A DNA stretch of 64,000 nucleotides from Panagrolaimus kolymaensis (lineage: Eukaryota; Nematoda; Chromadorea; Rhabditida; Panagrolaimidae). Position numbers and translations under genes: made by a program. The stretch is taken from NCBI GenBank assembly GCA_028622995.1, contig JAJQJQ010000048.1:1116001-1180000 (forward strand). Direction: 5' to 3'. Of the stretch, positions 1 through 15,500 are shown one piece after another. The notes below the pieces were generated by a model. The model saw nothing but the letters and a program-made list of their open reading frames with translations, searched no databases and was not told the origin of the DNA. Numbering within the stretch: the stretch's first letter is position 1; each line of letters starts with the position of its first letter.

Positions 1-181
1 AATTTTGAAATAATTATTAAAAAATATTTAAAACAAAATATTCATATGTCCAATTCAAGCCCTAATTCAAAACGAGTTTCACACTTATGTCTTTCATCAA
101 AGCTTGCTTGATGCAACAGTAAAAATATAATTTTTGGTTGAAGGTCATAAATGGTATGCGTTTCAAAATCCCTTTGGGAAT
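1..181. repeat. Type A satellite monomer (181 bp), representative copy
   Basis: The next unit starts at 182 and the one after at 363, so the period is 181 bp. Type A is defined by a core after CGAGTTTCA that reads CACTTATGTCTTTCATC and then AAGCTTGCTTGATG. The core contains a HindIII site (AAGCTT) and a 6-bp inverted repeat, CATCAA and TTGATG, separated by 7 bases. A monomers dominate from about 17.6 to 26 kb. Confidence 0.95.
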
Positions 182-362
182 AATTTTGAAATAATTATTA
201 AAAAATATTTAAAACAAAATATTCATATGTCCAATTCAAGCCCTAATTCAAAACGAGTTTCACACTTATGTCTTTCATCAAAGCTTGCTTGATGCAACAG
301 TAAAAATATAATTTTTGGTTGAAGGTCATAAATGGTATGCGTTTCAAAATCCCTTTGGGAAT

Positions 363-544
363 AATTTTGAAATAATTATTAAAAAAAATTTAAAACAAAA
401 TATTCATATGTCCAATTCAAGCCCTAATTCAAAACGAGTTTCATTAATGTTTTGACTCATGGCTTGTTGCTTGATGCAACAGTAAAAATATAATTTTTTG
501 TTGAAGGTCATAAATGGTATGCGTTTCAAAATCCCTTTGGGAAT
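363..544. repeat. Type B satellite monomer (182 bp), representative copy
   Basis: This unit shares both flanks with type A, but its core reads CATTAATGTTTTGACTC and then ATGGCTTGTTGCTTGATG. It lacks the HindIII site and the CATCAA arm and is 1 bp longer. On the minus strand many B monomers, chiefly those with an adjoining TTTGGCTT linker, carry a 61-codon open frame whose stop overlaps the ATG of the next unit (ATGA). B monomers are the only type from about 36.4 kb to the array end. Confidence 0.95.
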
Positions 545-3500
545 AATTTTGAAATAATTATTAAAAAAAATTTAAAACAAAATATTCATATGTCCAATTC
601 AAGCCCTAATTCAAAACGAGTTTCATTAATGTTTTGACTCATGGCTTGTTGCTTGATGCAACAGTAAAAATATAATTTTTGGTTGAAGGTCATAAATGGT
701 ATGCGTTTCAAAATCCCTTTGGGAATAATTTTGAAATAATTATTAAAAAATATTTAAAACAAAATATTCATATGTCCAATTCAAGCCCTAATTCAAAACG
801 AGTTTCACACTTATGTCTTTCATCAAAGCTTGCTTGATGCAACAGTAAAAATATAATTTTTGGTTGAAGGTCATAAATGGTATGCGTTTCAAAATCCCTT
901 TGGGAATAATTTTGAAATAATTATTAAAAAATATTTAAAACAAAATATTCATATGTCCAATTCAAGCCCTAATTCAAAACGAGTTTCACACTTATGTCTT
1001 TCATCAAAGCTTGCTTGATGCAACAGTAAAAATATAATTTTTGGTTGAAGGTCATAAATGGTATGCGATTCAAAATCCTTTTGGGAATAATTTTGAAATA
1101 ATTAATAAAAAATATTTGGCTTAAAATATTCATATGTCCAATTCAAGCCCTAATTCAAAACGAGTTTCATTAATGTTTTGACTCATGGCTTGTTGCTTGA
1201 TGCAACAGTAAAAATATAATTTTTGGTTGAAGCTCATAAATGGTATGCTATTCAAAATCCCTTTGGGAATAATTTTGAAATATTTAATAAAAAATATTTG
1301 GCTTAAAATATTCATATGTCCAATTCAAGCCCTAATTCAAAACGAGTTTCATTAATGTTTTGACTCATGGCTTGTTGCTTGATGCAACAGTAAAAATATA
1401 ATTTTTGGTTGAAGGTCATAAATGGTATGCGATTCAAAATCCCTTTGGGAATAATTTTGAAATAATTAATAAAAAATATTTGGCTTAAAATATTCATATG
1501 TCCAATTCAAGTCCTAATTCAAAACGAGTTTCATTAATGTTTTGACTCATGGCTTGTTGCTTGATGCAACAGTAAAAATATAATTTTTGGTTGAAGGTCA
1601 TAATTGGTATGCGATTCAAAATCTTTTTGGGAATAATTTTGAAATAATTAATAAAAAATATTTGGCTTAAAATATTCATATGTCCAATTCAAGCCCTAAT
1701 TCAAAACGAGTTTCACACTTATGTCTTTCATCAAAGCTTGCTTGATGCAACAGTAAAAATATAATTTTTGGTTGAAGGTCATAAATGGTATGCGTTTCAA
1801 AATCCCTTTGGGAATAATTTTGAAATAATTATTAAAAAATATTTAAAACAAAATATTCATATGTCCAATTCAAGCCCTAATTCAAAACTAGTTTCACACT
1901 TATGTCTTTCATCAAAGCTTGCTTGATGCAACAGTAAAAATATAATTTTTGGTTGAAGGTCATAAATGGTATGCGATTCAAAATCCTTTTGGGAATAATT
2001 TTGAAATAATTAATAAAAAATATTTGGCTTAAAATATTCATATGTCCAATTCAAGCCCTAATTCAAAACGAGTTTCATTAATGTTTTGACTCATGGCTTG
2101 TTGCTTGATGCAACAGTAAAAATATAATTTTTGGTTGAAGCTCATAAATGGTATGCGATTCAAAATCCCTTTGGGAATAATTTTGAAATATTTAATAAAA
2201 AATATTTGGCTTAAAATATTCATATGTCCAATTCAAGCCCTAATTCAAAACGAGTTTCACACTTATGTCTTTCATCAAAGCTTGCTTGATGCAACAGTAA
2301 AAATATAATTTTTTGTTGAAGGTCATAAATGGTATGCGTTTCAAAATCCCTTTGGGAATAATTTTGAAATAATTAATAAAAAATATTTGGCTTAAAATAT
2401 TCATATGTCCAATTCAAGCCCTAATTCAAAACGAGTTTCATTAATGTTTTGACTCATGGCTTGTTGCTTGATGCAACAGTAAAAATATAATTTTTGGTTG
2501 AAGGTCATAAATGGTATGCGATTCAAAATCCCTTTGGGAATAATTTTGATATAATTAATAAAAAATATTTGGCTTAAAATATTCATATGTCCAATTCAAG
2601 CCCTAATTCAAAACGAGTTTCATTAATGTTTTGACTCATGGCTTGTTGCTTGATGCAACAGTAAAAATATAATTTTTGGTTGAAGGTCATAAATGGTATG
2701 CGTTTCAAAATCCCTTTGGGAATAATTTTGAAATAATTATTAAAAAAAATTTAAAACAAAATATTCATATGTCCAATTCAAGCCCTAATTCAAAACGAGT
2801 TTCATTAATGTTTTGACTCATGGCTTGTTGCTTGATGCAACAGTAAAAATATAATTTTTGGTTGAAGGTCATAAATGGTATGCGTTTCAAAATCCCTTTG
2901 GGAATAATTTTGAAATAAATATTAAAAAATATTTAAAACAAAATATTCATATGTCCAATTCAAGCCCTAATTCAAAACGAGTTTCACACTTATGTCTTTC
3001 ATCAAAGCTTGCTTGATGCAACAGTAAAAATATAATTTTTTGTTGAAGGTCATAAATGGTATGCGTTTCAAAATCCCTTTGGGAATAATTTTGAAATAAT
3101 TAATAAAAAATATTTGGCTTAAAATATTCATATGTCCAATTCAAGCCCTAATTCAAAACGAGTTTCATTAATGTTTTGACTCATGGCTTGTTGCTTGATG
3201 CAACAGTAAAAATATAATTTTTGGTTGAAGGTCATAAATGGTATGCGATTCAAAATCCCTTTGGGAATAATTTTGATATAATTAATAAAAAATATTTGGC
3301 TTAAAATATTCATATGTCCAATTCAAGCCCTAATTCAAAACGAGTTTCATTAATGTTTTGACTCATGGCTTGTTGCTTGATGCAACAGTAAAAATATAAT
3401 TTTTTGTTGAAGGTCATAAATGGTATGCGTTTCAAAATCCCTTTGGGAATAATTTTGAAATAATTAATAAAAAATATTTGGCTTAAAATATTCATATGTC

Positions 3501-6500
3501 CAATTCAAGTCCTAATTCAAAACGAGTTTCATTAATGTTTTGACTCATGGCTTGTTGCTTGATGCAACAGTAAAAATATAATTTTTGGTTGAAGGTCATA
3601 AATGGTATGCGATTCAAAATCCCTTTGGGAATAATTTTGATATAATTAATAAAAAATATTTGGCTTAAAATATTCATATGTCCAATTCAAGCCCTAATTC
3701 AAAACGAGTTTCACACTTATGTCTTTCATCAAAGCTTGCTTGATGCAACAGTAAAAATATAATTTTTGGTTGAAGGTCATAAATGGTATGCGTTTCAAAA
3801 TCCCTTTGGGAATAATTTTGAAATAATTATTAAAAAAAATTTAAAACAAAATATTCATATGTCCAATTCAAGCCCTAATTCAAAACGAGTTTCATTAATG
3901 TTTTGACTCATGGCTTGTTGCTTGATGCAACAGTAAAAATATAATTTTTTGTTGAAGGTCATAAATGGTATGCGTTTCAAAATCCCTTTGGGAATAATTT
4001 TGAAATAATTATTAAAAAAAATTTAAAACAAAATATTCATATGTCCAATTCAAGCCCTAATTCAAAACGAGTTTCATTAATGTTTTGACTCATGGCTTGT
4101 TGCTTGATGCAACAGTAAAAATATAATTTTTGGTTGAAGGTCATAAATGGTATGCGTTTCAAAATCCCTTTGGGAATAATTTTGAAATAATTATTAAAAA
4201 ATATTTAAAACAAAATATTCATATGTCCAATTCAAGCCCTAATTCAAAACGAGTTTCACACTTATGTCTTTCATCAAAGCTTGCTTGATGCAACAGTAAA
4301 AATATAATTTTTGGTTGAAGGTCATAAATGGTATGCGTTTCAAAATCCCTTTGGGAATAATTTTGAAATAATTATTAAAAAATATTTAAAACAAAATATT
4401 CATATGTCCAATTCAAGCCCTAATTCAAAACGAGTTTCACACTTATGTCTTTCATCAAAGCTTGCTTGATGCAACAGTAAAAATATAATTTTTGGTTGAA
4501 GGTCATAAATGGTATGCGATTCAAAATCCTTTTGGGAATAATTTTGAAATAATTAATAAAAAATATTTGGCTTAAAATATTCATATGTCCAATTCAAGCC
4601 CTAATTCAAAACGAGTTTCATTAATGTTTTGACTCATGGCTTGTTGCTTGATGCAACAGTAAAAATATAATTTTTGGTTGAAGCTCATAAATGGTATGCT
4701 ATTCAAAATCCCTTTGGGAATAATTTTGAAATATTTAATAAAAAATATTTGGCTTAAAATATTCATATGTCCAATTCAAGCCCTAATTCAAAACGAGTTT
4801 CATTAATGTTTTGACTCATGGCTTGTTGCTTGATGCAACAGTAAAAATATAATTTTTGGTTGAAGGTCATAAATGGTATGCGATTCAAAATCCTTTTGGG
4901 AATAATTTTGAAATAATTAATAAAAAATATTTGGCTTAAAATATTCATATGTCCAATTCAAGCCCTAATTCAAAACGAGTTTCATTAATGTTTTGACTCA
5001 TGGCTTGTTGCTTGATGCAACAGTAAAAATATAATTTTTGGTTGAAGGTCATAAATGGTATGCGATTCAAAATCCCTTTGGGAATAATTTTGATATAATT
5101 AATAAAAAATATTTGGCTTAAAATATTCATATGTCCAATTCAAGCCCTAATTCAAAACGAGTTTCACACTTATGTCTTTCATCAAAGCTTGCTTGATGCA
5201 ACAGTAAAAATATAATTTTTGGTTGAAGGTCATAAATGGTATGCGTTTCAAAATCCCTTTGGGAATAATTTTGAAATAATTATTAAAAAAAATTTAAAAC
5301 AAAATATTCATATGTCCAATTCAAGCCCTAATTCAAAACGAGTTTCATTAATGTTTTGACTCATGGCTTGTTGCTTGATGCAACAGTAAAAATATAATTT
5401 TTTGTTGAAGGTCATAAATGGTATGCGTTTCAAAATCCCTTTGGGAATAATTTTGAAATAATTATTAAAAAAAATTTAAAACAAAATATTCATATGTCCA
5501 ATTCAAGCCCTAATTCAAAACGAGTTTCATTAATGTTTTGACTCATGGCTTGTTGCTTGATGCAACAGTAAAAATATAATTTTTGGTTGAAGGTCATAAA
5601 TGGTATGCGTTTCAAAATCCCTTTGGGAATAATTTTGAAATAATTATTAAAAAATATTTAAAACAAAATATTCATATGTCCAATTCAAGCCCTAATTCAA
5701 AACGAGTTTCACACTTATGTCTTTCATCAAAGCTTGCTTGATGCAACAGTAAAAATATAATTTTTGGTTGAAGGTCATAAATGGTATGCGTTTCAAAATC
5801 CCTTTGGGAATAATTTTGAAATAATTATTAAAAAATATTTAAAACAAAATATTCATATGTCCAATTCAAGCCCTAATTCAAAACGAGTTTCACACTTATG
5901 TCTTTCATCAAAGCTTGCTTGATGCAACAGTAAAAATATAATTTTTGGTTGAAGGTCATAAATGGTATGCGATTCAAAATCCTTTTGGGAATAATTTTGA
6001 AATAATTAATAAAAAATATTTGGCTTAAAATATTCATATGTCCAATTCAAGCCCTAATTCAAAACGAGTTTCATTAATGTTTTGACTCATGGCTTGTTGC
6101 TTGATGCAACAGTAAAAATATAATTTTTGGTTGAAGCTCATAAATGGTATGCTATTCAAAATCCCTTTGGGAATAATTTTGAAATATTTAATAAAAAATA
6201 TTTGGCTTAAAATATTCATATGTCCAATTCAAGCCCTAATTCAAAACGAGTTTCATTAATGTTTTGACTCATGGCTTGTTGCTTGATGCAACAGTAAAAA
6301 TATAATTTTTGGTTGAAGGTCATAAATGGTATGCGATTCAAAATCCCTTTGGGAATAATTTTGATATAATTAATAAAAAATATTTGGCTTAAAATATTCA
6401 TATGTCCAATTCAAGCCCTAATTCAAAACGAGTTTCACACTTATGTCTTTCATCAAAGCTTGCTTGATGCAACAGTAAAAATATAATTTTTTGTTGAAGG

Positions 6501-9500
6501 TCATAAATGGTATGCGTTTCAAAATCCCTTTGGGAATAATTTTGAAATAATTAATAAAAAATATTTGGCTTAAAATATTAATATGTCCAATTCAAGTCCT
6601 AATTCAAAACGAGTTTCATTAATGTTTTGACTCATGGCTTGTTGCTTGATGCAACAGTAAAAATATAATTTTTGGTTGAAGGTCATAAATGGTATGCGAT
6701 TCAAAATCCCTTTGGGAATAATTTTGATATAATTAATAAAAAATATTTGGCTTAAAATATTCATATGTCCAATTCAAGCCCTAATTCAAAACGAGTTTCA
6801 CACTTATGTCTTTCATCAAAGCTTGCTTGATGCAACAGTAAAAATATAATTTTTTGTTGAAGGTCATAAATGGTATGCGTTTCAAAATCCCTTTGGGAAT
6901 AATTTTGAAATAAATATTAAAAAATATTTAAAACAAAATATTCATATGTCCAATTCAAGCCCTAATTCAAAACGAGTTTCACACTTATGTCTTTCATCAA
7001 AGCTTGCTTGATGCAACAGTAAAAATATAATTTTTGGTTGAAGGTCATAAATGGTATGCGTTTCAAAATCCCTTTGGGAATAATTTTGAAATAATTATTA
7101 AAAAAAATTTAAAACAAAATATTCATATGTCCAATTCAAGTCCTAATTCAAAACGAGTTTCATTAATGTTTTGACTCATGGCTTGTTGCTTGATGCAACA
7201 GTAAAAATATAATTTTTGGTTGAAGGTCATAAATGGTATGCGTTTCAAAATCCCTTTGGGAATAATTTTGAAATAAATATTAAAAAATATTTAAAACAAA
7301 ATATTCATATGTCCAATTCAAGCCCTAACTCAAAACGAGTTTCATTAATGTTTTGACTCATGGCTTGTTGCTTGATGCAACAGTAAAAATATAATTTTTG
7401 GTTGAAGGTCATAAATGGTATGCGTTTCAAAATCCCTTTGGGAATAATTTTGAAATAATTATTAAAAAATATTTAAAACAAAATATTCATATGTCCAATT
7501 CAAGCCCTAATTCAAAACGAGTTTCATTAATGTTTTGACTCATGGCTTGTTGCTTGATGCAACAGTAAAAATATAATTTTTTGTTGAAGGTCATAAATGG
7601 TATGCGTTTCAAAATCCCTTTGGGAATAATTTTGAAATAATTATTAAAAAAAATTTAAAACAAAATATTCATATGTCCAATTCAAGCCCTAATTCAAAAC
7701 GAGTTTCATTAATGTTTTGACTCATGGCTTGTTGCTTGATGCAACAGTAAAAATATAATTTTTTGTTGAAGGTCATAAATGGTATGCGTTTCAAAATCCC
7801 TTTGGGAATAATTTTGAAATAATTATTAAAAAATATTTAAAACAAAATATTCATATGTCCAATTCAAGCCCTAATTCAAAACGAGTTTCACACTTATGTC
7901 TTTCATCAAAGCTTGCTTGATGCAACAGTAAAAATATAATTTTTGGTTGAAGGTCATAAATGGTATGCGTTTCAAAATCCCTTTGGGAATAATTTTGAAA
8001 TAATTATTAAAAAATATTTAAAACAAAATATTCATATGTCCAATTCAAGCCCTAATTCAAAACGAGTTTCATTAATGTTTTGACTCATGGCTTGTTGCTT
8101 GATGCAACAGTAAAAATATAATTTTTTGTTGAAGGTCATAAATGGTATGCGTTTCAAAATCCCTTTGGGAATAATTTTGAAATAATTATTAAAAAATATT
8201 TAAAACAAAATATTCATATGTCCAATTCAAGCCCTAATTCAAAACGAGTTTCACACTTATGTCTTTCATCAAAGCTTGCTTGATGCAACAGTAAAAATAT
8301 AATTTTTGGTTGAAGGTCATAAATGGTATGCGATTCAAAATCCCTTTGGGAATAATTTTGATATAATTAATAAAAAATATTTGGCTTATAATATTCATAT
8401 GTCCAATTCAAGCCCTAATTCAAAACGAGTTTCACACTTATGTCTTTCATCAAAGCTTGCTTGATGCAACAGTAAAAATATAATTTTTGGTTGAAGGTCA
8501 TAAATGGTATGCGATTCAAAATCCTTTTGGGAATAATTTTGAAATAATTAATAAAAAATATTTGGCTTAAAATATTCATATGTCCAATTCAAGCCCTAAT
8601 TCAAAACGAGTTTCATTAATGTTTTGACTCATGGCTTGTTGCTTGATGCAACAGTAAAAATATAATTTTTGGTTGAAGCTCATAAATGGTATGCGATTCA
8701 AAATCCCTTTGGGAATAATTTTGAAATATTTAATAAAAAATATTTGGCTTAAAATATTCATATGTCCAATTCAAGCCCTAATTCAAAACGAGTTTCATTA
8801 ATGTTTTGACTCATGGCTTGTTGCTTGATGCAACAGTAAAAATATAATTTTTGGTTGAAGGTCATAAATGGTATGCGTTTCAAAATCCCTTTGGGAATAA
8901 TTTTGAAATAATTATTAAAAAATATTTAAAACAAAATATTCATATGTCCAATTCAAGCCCTAATTCAAAACGAGTTTCATTAATGTTTTGACTCATGGCT
9001 TGTTGCTTGATGCAACAGTAAAAATATAATTTTTTGTTGAAGGTCATAAATGGTATGCGTTTCAAAATCCCTTTGGGAATAATTTTGAAATAATTATTAA
9101 AAAATATTTAAAACAAAATATTCATATGTCCAATTCAAGCCCTAATTCAAAACGAGTTTCACACTTATGTCTTTCATCAAAGCTTGCTTGATGCAACAGT
9201 AAAAATATAATTTTTGGTTGAAGGTCATAAATGGTATGCGATTCAAAATCCCTTTGGGAATAATTTTGATATAATTAATAAAAAATATTTGGCTTATAAT
9301 ATTCATATGTCCAATTCAAGCCCTAATTCAAAACGAGTTTCACACTTATGTCTTTCATCAAAGCTTGCTTGATGCAACAGTAAAAATATAATTTTTGGTT
9401 GAAGGTCATAAATGGTATGCGATTCAAAATCCTTTTGGGAATAATTTTGAAATAATTAATAAAAAATATTTGGCTTAAAATATTCATATGTCCAATTCAA

Positions 9501-12500
9501 GCCCTAATTCAAAACGAGTTTCATTAATGTTTTGACTCATGGCTTGTTGCTTGATGCAACAGTAAAAATATAATTTTTGGTTGAAGCTCATAAATGGTAT
9601 GCGATTCAAAATCCCTTTGGGAATAATTTTGAAATATTTAATAAAAAATATTTGGCTTAAAATATTCATATGTCCAATTCAAGCCCTAATTCAAAACGAG
9701 TTTCATTAATGTTTTGACTCATGGCTTGTTGCTTGATGCAACAGTAAAAATATAATTTTTGGTTGAAGGTCATAAATGGTATGCGATTCAAAATCCTTTT
9801 GGGAATAATTTTGAAATAATTAATAAAAAATATTTGGCTTAAAATATTCATATGTCCAATTCAAGCCCTAATTCAAAACGAGTTTCATTAATGTTTTGAC
9901 TCATGGCTTGTTGCTTGATGCAACAGTAAAAATATAATTTTTGGTTGAAGGTCATAAATGGTATGCGATTCAAAATCCCTTTGGGAATAATTTTGATATA
10001 ATTAATAAAAAATATTTGGCTTAAAATATTCATATGTCCAATTCAAGCCCTAATTCAAAACGAGTTTCACACTTATGTCTTTCATCAAAGCTTGCTTGAT
10101 GCAACAGTAAAAATATAATTTTTTGTTGAAGGTCATAAATGGTATGCGTTTCAAAATCCCTTTGGGAATAATTTTGAAATAATTAATAAAAAATATTTGG
10201 CTTAAAATATTCATATGTCCAATTCAAGCCCTAATTCAAAACGAGTTTCACACTTATGTCTTTCATCAAAGCTTGCTTGATGCAACAGTAAAAATATAAT
10301 TTTTTGTTGAAGGTCATAAATGGTATGCGATTCAAAATCCCTTTGGGAATAATTTTGATATAATTAATAAAAAATATTTGGCTTAAAATATTCATATGTC
10401 CAATTCAAGCCCTAATTCAAAACGAGTTTCACACTTATGTCTTTCATCAAAGCTTGCTTGATGCAACAGTAAAAATATAATTTTTTGTTGAAGGTCATAA
10501 ATGGTATGCGTTTCAAAATCCCTTTGGGAATAATTTTGAAATAATTATTAAAAAATATTTAAAACAAAATATTCATATGTCCAATTCAAGCCCTAATTCA
10601 AAACGAGTTTCACACTTATGTCTTTCATCAAAGCTTGCTTGATGCAACAGTAAAAATATAATTTTTGGTTGAAGGTCATAAATGGTATGCGATTCAAAAT
10701 CCTTTTGGGAATAATTTTGAAATAATTAATAAAAAATATTTGGCTTAAAATATTCATATGTCCAATTCAAGCCCTAATTCAAAACGAGTTTCATTAATGT
10801 TTTGACTCATGGCTTGTTGCTTGATGCAACAGTAAAAATATAATTTTTGGTTGAAGCTCATAAATGGTATGCGATTCAAAATCCCTTTGGGAATAATTTT
10901 GAAATATTTAATAAAAAATATTTGGCTTAAAATATTCATATGTCCAATTCAAGCCCTAATTCAAAGCGAGTTTCATTAATGTTTTGACTCATGGCTTGTT
11001 GCTTGATGCAACAGTAAAAATATAATTTTTGGTTGAAGGTCATAAATGGTATGCGATTCAAAATCCTTTTGGGAATAATTTTGAAATAATTAATAAAAAA
11101 TATTTGGCTTAAAATATTCATATGTCCAATTCAAGCCCTAATTCAAAACGAGTTTCATTAATGTTTTGACTCATGGCTTGTTGCTTGATGCAACAGTAAA
11201 AATATAATTTTTGGTTGAAGGTCATAAATGGTATGCGATTCAAAATCCCTTTGGGAATAATTTTGATATAATTAATAAAAAATATTTGGCTTAAAATATT
11301 CATATGTCCAATTCAAGCCCTAATTCAAAACGAGTTTCACACTTATGTCTTTCATCAAAGCTTGCTTGATGCAACAGTAAAAATATAATTTTTTGTTGAA
11401 GGTCATAAATGGTATGCGTTTCAAAATCCCTTTGGGAATAATTTTGAAATAATTAATAAAAAATATTTGGCTTAAAATATTCATATGTCCAATTCAAGCC
11501 CTAATTCAAAACGAGTTTCATTAATGTTTTGACTCATGGCTTGTTGCTTGATGCAACAGTAAAAATATAATTTTTTGTTGAAGGTCATAAATGGTATGCG
11601 TTTCAAAATCCTTTTGGGAATAATTTTGAAATAATTAATAAAAAATATTTGGCTTAAAATATTCATATGTCCAATTCAAGCCCTAATTCAAAACGAGTTT
11701 CATTAATGTTTTGACTCATGGCTTGTTGCTTGATGCAACAGTAAAAATATAATTTTTGGTTGAAGGTCATAAATGGTATGCGATTCAAAATCCCTTTGGG
11801 AATAATTTTGATATAATTAATAAAAAATATTTGGCTTAAAATCATCATATGTCCAATTCAAGCCCTAATTCAAAACGAGTTTCATTAATGTTTTGACTCA
11901 TGGCTTGTTGCTTGATGCAACAGTAAAAATATAATTTTTTGTTGAAGGTCATAAATGGTATGCGTTTCAAAATCCCTTTGGGAATAATTTTGAAATAATT
12001 AATAAAAAATATTTGGCTTAAAATATTCATATGTCCAATTCAAGCCCTAATTCAAAACGAGTTTCATTAATGTTTTGACTCATGGCTTGTTGCTTGATGC
12101 AACAGTAAAAATATAATTTTTGGTTGAAGGTCATAAATGGTATGCGATTCAAAATCCCTTTGGGAATAATTTTGATATAATTAATAAAAAATATTTGGCT
12201 TAAAATCATCATATGTCCAATTCAAGCCCTAATTCAAAACGAGTTTCATTAATGTTTTGACTCATGGCTTGTTGCTTGATGCAACAGTAAAAATATAATT
12301 TTTGGTTGAAGGTCATAAATGGTATGCGATTCAAAATCCCTTTGGGAATAATTTTGATATAATTAATAAAAAATATTTGGCTTAAAATATTCATATGTCC
12401 AATTCAAGCCCTAATTCAAAACGAGTTTCACACTTATGTCTTTCATCAAAGCTTGCTTGATGCAACAGTAAAAATATAATTTTTTGTTGAAGGTCATAAA

Positions 12501-15500
12501 TGGTATGCGTTTCAAAATCCCTTTGGGAATAATTTTGAAATAATTAATAAAAAATATTTGGCTTAAAATATTCATATGTCCAATTCAAGCCCTAATTCAA
12601 AACGAGTTTCATTAATGTTTTGACTCATGGCTTGTTGCTTGATGCAACAGTAAAAATATAATTTTTGGTTGAAGGTCATAAATGGTATGCGATTCAAAAT
12701 CCCTTTGGGAATAATTTTGATATAATTAATAAAAAATATTTGGCTTAAAATCATCATATGTCCAATTCAAGCCCTAATTCAAAACGAGTTTCACACTTAT
12801 GTCTTTCATCAAAGCTTGCTTGATGCAACAGTAAAAATATAATTTTTTGTTGAAGGTCATAAATGGTATGCGTTTCAAAATCCCTTTGGGAATAATTTTG
12901 AAATAAATATTAAAAAATATTTAAAACAAAATATTCATATGTCCAATTCAAGCCCTAATTCAAAACGAGTTTCACACTTATGTCTTTCATCAAAGCTTGC
13001 TTGATGCAACAGTAAAAATATAATTTTTGGTTGAAGGTCATAAATGGTATGCGTTTCAAAATCCCTTTGGGAATAATTTTGAAATAATTATTAAAAAAAA
13101 TTTAAAACAAAATATTCATATGTCCAATTCAAGCCCTAATTCAAAACGAGTTTCATTAATGTTTTGACTCATGGCTTGTTGCTTGATGCAACAGTAAAAA
13201 TATAATTTTTGGTTGAAGGTCATAAATGGTATGCGTTTCAAAATCCCTTTGGGAATAATTTTGAAATAATTATTAAAAAATATTTAAAACAAAATATTCA
13301 TATGTCCAATTCAAGCCCTAATTCAAAACGAGTTTCACACTTATGTCTTTCATCAAAGCTTGCTTGATGCAACAGTAAAAATATAATTTTTGGTTGAAGG
13401 TCATAAATGGTATGCGTTTCAAAATCCCTTTGGGAATAATTTTGAAATAATTATTAAAAAAAATTTAAAACAAAATATTCATATGTCCAATTCAAGCCCT
13501 AATTCAAAACGAGTTTCATTAATGTTTTGACTCATGGCTTGTTGCTTGATGCAACAGTAAAAATATAATTTTTGGTTGAAGGTCATAAATGGTATGCGTT
13601 TCAAAATCCCTTTGGGAATAATTTTGAAATAAATATTAAAAAATATTTAAAACAAAATATTCATATGTCCAATTCAAGCCCTAATTCAAAACGAGTTTCA
13701 TTAATGTTTTGACTCATGGCTTGTTGCTTGATGCAACAGTAAAAATATAATTTTTGGTTGAAGGTCATAAATGGTATGCGTTTCAAAATCCCTTTGGGAA
13801 TAATTTTGAAATAATTATTAAAAAATATTTAAAACAAAATATTCATATGTCCAATTCAAGCCCTAATTCAAAACGAGTTTCACACTTATGTCTTTCATCA
13901 AAGCTTGCTTGATGCAACAGTAAAAATATAATTTTTGGTTGAAGGTCATAAATGGTATGCGTTTCAAAATCCCTTTGGGAATAATTTTGAAATAATTATT
14001 AAAAAATATTTAAAACAAAATATTCATATGTCCAATTCAAGCCCTAATTCAAAACGAGTTTCACACTTATGTCTTTCATCAAAGCTTGCTTGATGCAACA
14101 GTAAAAATATAATTTTTGGTTGAAGGTCATAAATGGTATGCGATTCAAAATCCTTTTGGGAATAATTTTGAAATAATTAATAAAAAATATTTGGCTTAAA
14201 ATATTCATATGTCCAATTCAAGCCCTAATTCAAAACGAGTTTCATTAATGTTTTGACTCATGGCTTGTTGCTTGATGCAACAGTAAAAATATAATTTTTG
14301 GTTGAAGCTCATAAATGGTATGCGATTCAAAATCCCTTTGGGAATAATTTTGAAATATTTAATAAAAAATATTTGGCTTAAAATATTCATATGTCCAATT
14401 CAAGCCCTAATTCAAAACGAGTTTCACACTTATGTCTTTCATCAAAGCTTGCTTGATGCAACAGTAAAAATATAATTTTTTGTTGAAGGTCATAAATGGT
14501 ATGCGTTTCAAAATCCCTTTGGGAATAATTTTGAAATAATTAATAAAAAATATTTGGCTTAAAATATTCATATGTCCAATTCAAGCCCTAATTCAAAACG
14601 AGTTTCATTAATGTTTTGACTCATGGCTTGTTGCTTGATGCAACAGTAAAAATATAATTTTTGGTTGAAGGTCATAAATGGTATGCGATTCAAAATCCCT
14701 TTGGGAATAATTTTGATATAATTAATAAAAAATATTTGGCTTAAAATATTCATATGTCCAATTCAAGCCCTAATTCAAAACGAGTTTCACACTTATGTCT
14801 TTCATCAAAGCTTGCTTGATGCAACAGTAAAAATATAATTTTTTGTTGAAGGTCATAAATGGTATGCGTTTCAAAATCCCTTTGGGAATAATTTTGAAAT
14901 AAATATTAAAAAATATTTAAAACAAAATATTCATATGTCCAATTCAAGCCCTAATTCAAAACGAGTTTCATTAATGTTTTGACTCATGGCTTGTTGCTTG
15001 ATGCAACAGTAAAAATATAATTTTTGGTTGAAGGTCATAAATGGTATGCGTTTCAAAATCCCTTTGGGAATAATTTTGAAATAATTATTAAAAAATATTT
15101 AAAACAAAATATTCATATGTCCAATTCAAGCCCTAATTCAAAACGAGTTTCATTAATGTTTTGACTCATGGCTTGTTGCTTGATGCAACAGTAAAAATAT
15201 AATTTTTGGTTGAAGGTCATAAATGGTATGCGTTTCAAAATCCCTTTGGGAATAATTTTGAAATAATTATTAAAAAATATTTAAAACAAAATATTCATAT
15301 GTCCAATTCAAGCCCTAATTCAAAACGAGTTTCATTAATGTTTTGACTCATGGCTTGTTGCTTGATGCAACAGTAAAAATATAATTTTTGGTTGAAGGTC
15401 ATAAATGGTATGCGATTCAAAATCCTTTTGGGAATAATTTTGAAATAATTAATAAAAAATATTTGGCTTAAAATATTCATATGTCCAATTCAAGCCCTAA

